Program-made: the position numbers and the translations under genes
Shown here: positions 63,201 through 64,000 of the stretch, piece by piece
Numbering within the stretch: the first letter of the stretch is position 1
Layout of the letters: each line of letters opens with the position of its first letter
Source of the DNA: Mycobacteroides chelonae
GTDB lineage: Bacteria; Actinomycetota; Actinomycetes; Mycobacteriales; Mycobacteriaceae
DNA: 64,000 bases
Direction: 5' to 3'
Assembly (NCBI GenBank): GCA_014204435.1
Contig: JACHLF010000001.1
Span: 496,001-560,000 of the forward strand
Notes under the pieces: model-generated
Told to the model about the DNA's origin: nothing
Databases searched by the model: none
Seen by the model: only the letters and a program-made list of their open reading frames with translations

Positions 63201-64000
63201 GTGAGTGACGCAACCAGCCCGTCGGGATCGAGTGGACCCATGTACACGTTCCTTGGACCGCAGGCACGTTCGCTGAACTGGGAGCGCCTGGGATCCGAGC
63301 AGTTCGACGTCATCGTCATCGGTGGCGGCGTCGTCGGCGCCGGATCGGCCCTCGATGCGGCCACGCGCGGGCTCAAGGTGGCTCTGGTCGAGGCGCGTGA
63401 CTTCGCATCGGGAACATCGAGCCGCTCCTCGAAAATGTTCCACGGCGGCCTGCGCTACCTGGAACAGCTCGAGTTCGGTTTGGTTCAGGAGGCATTGCGC
63501 GAGCGGGAGTTGTGCCTGTCGACACTGGCGCCGCATCTGGTCAAGCCGTTGCCGTTCCTGTTCCCACTGACCAACCGCTGGTGGGAGCGGCCATATGTGG
63601 CCGCCGGCATCTTCCTGTACGACCAGATGGGCGGTGCGAAATCCGTTCCCGCACAAAAACACCTCACCCGTGCGGGTGCACTGCGGCTGGCGCCGGGACT
63701 GAAACGCAACTCACTCGTCGGCGGCATCCGCTATTACGACACGGTGGTCGACGACGCTCGTCACACCATGAACGTGGCCCGTACTGCAGCACACTACGGT
63801 GCAGTGGTCAGGGCTTCCACGCAGGTGGTCTCGCTGCTGCGTGAGGGCGATCGCGTCATCGGAGTGATGGTGCGCGACACCGAGAACGGCGCCGAGACCG
63901 AAGTTCGCGCGCACGTCGTGGTCAATGCCACCGGCGTATGGACCGACGAGATCCAGGCGTTGTCGCGTACGCGCGGCCGCTTCCGAGTGACCGCGTCCAA
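63201..64000 (+). CDS. glpD: Glycerol-3-phosphate dehydrogenase (3' end outside window)
   Basis: The first 266 codons are visible. GTG 63201 has GGGAG five bases upstream. After a short head come FDVIVIGGGVVGAGSALDAA (FAD Rossmann motif), VEARDFASGTSSRSSKMFHG and GGLRYLEQLEFGLVQEAL, all diagnostic of the membrane-associated FAD-dependent GlpD. Oxidises glycerol-3-phosphate to dihydroxyacetone phosphate and feeds electrons to quinone. 116 bp after lpdA, same strand; equivalent to GlpD2 (Rv3302c). The frame remains open to the window edge. Confidence 0.95.
   Translation, partial: MSDATSPSGSSGPMYTFLGPQARSLNWERLGSEQFDVIVIGGGVVGAGSALDAATRGLKVALVEARDFASGTSSRSSKMFHGGLRYLEQLEFGLVQEALRERELCLSTLAPHLVKPLPFLFPLTNRWWERPYVAAGIFLYDQMGGAKSVPAQKHLTRAGALRLAPGLKRNSLVGGIRYYDTVVDDARHTMNVARTAAHYGAVVRASTQVVSLLREGDRVIGVMVRDTENGAETEVRAHVVVNATGVWTDEIQALSRTRGRFRVTAS

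Overview
The window is high-GC actinobacterial chromosome, and its gene content points to a rapidly growing Mycobacteroides species (M. abscessus/chelonae type). Evidence: many GTG starts, ATGA/GTGA/TGATG gene overlaps, -10 hexamers placed 6-7 nt before start codons (leaderless mRNAs), and a gene order that repeatedly matches the M. tuberculosis Rv3409c to Rv3302c interval (recalled from memory, not searched). I found no tRNA, rRNA, insertion sequence, prophage or CRISPR array.

Layout. 1-6.1 kb: end of a GMC oxidoreductase (choD-like), guaA, and a PspC/LiaF-like membrane operon divergent from a PspC-domain histidine kinase and LuxR-type regulator. 6.1-18.2 kb: the SOS mutasome genes imuA', imuB and dnaE2, with identical LexA box cores. 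Between them lie iunH, acrA1, two small membrane proteins and a low-GC MpaB-family gene. 18.2-25.2 kb: trmL, a tautomerase, an AraC regulator, a VOC protein, a MfpA-like pentapeptide protein, a double-FHA ABC exporter and an old-yellow-enzyme oxidoreductase. 25.3-34 kb: nitroreductase, folD, DUF3017 protein, a lipoprotein, a methyltransferase, metX and metY, and monomeric isocitrate dehydrogenase. The metY leader carries a SAM-IV riboswitch followed by a 26-codon reading frame with six Cys codons. 34-41.7 kb: alpha/beta hydrolase, xth, trpS, yhjD, a D,D-carboxypeptidase, an SMP-30 protein, a broken sigJ-like sigma factor and its probable target, a carboxymuconolactone decarboxylase gene. 41.7-48.3 kb: sdhCDAB with a strong terminator, divergent from the nucleoside salvage operon cdd-deoA-add. 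48.3-55.5 kb: an acidic Rv3311-like protein and an accessory stretch with two tandem PAS-like paralogues, an FkbM methyltransferase and a four-gene cassette resembling type VII secretion substrates plus an NlpC/P60 hydrolase. 55.5-64 kb: upp, a phosphomannomutase-type enzyme, punA, two M20 amidohydrolases, an Rv3304-like protein, lpdA and the start of glpD.

Functional themes are nucleotide synthesis and salvage (guaA, cdd, deoA, add, upp, punA, iunH), SOS mutagenesis (imuA', imuB, dnaE2), methionine biosynthesis under stacked leader control, and respiration. The observations most worth a second look are the Cys-rich leader frame behind the SAM-IV riboswitch, the sigJ gene broken at a short direct repeat while its ECF41-type target promoter stays intact, and the NlpC/P60-EspC-like-YbaB-like cassette.
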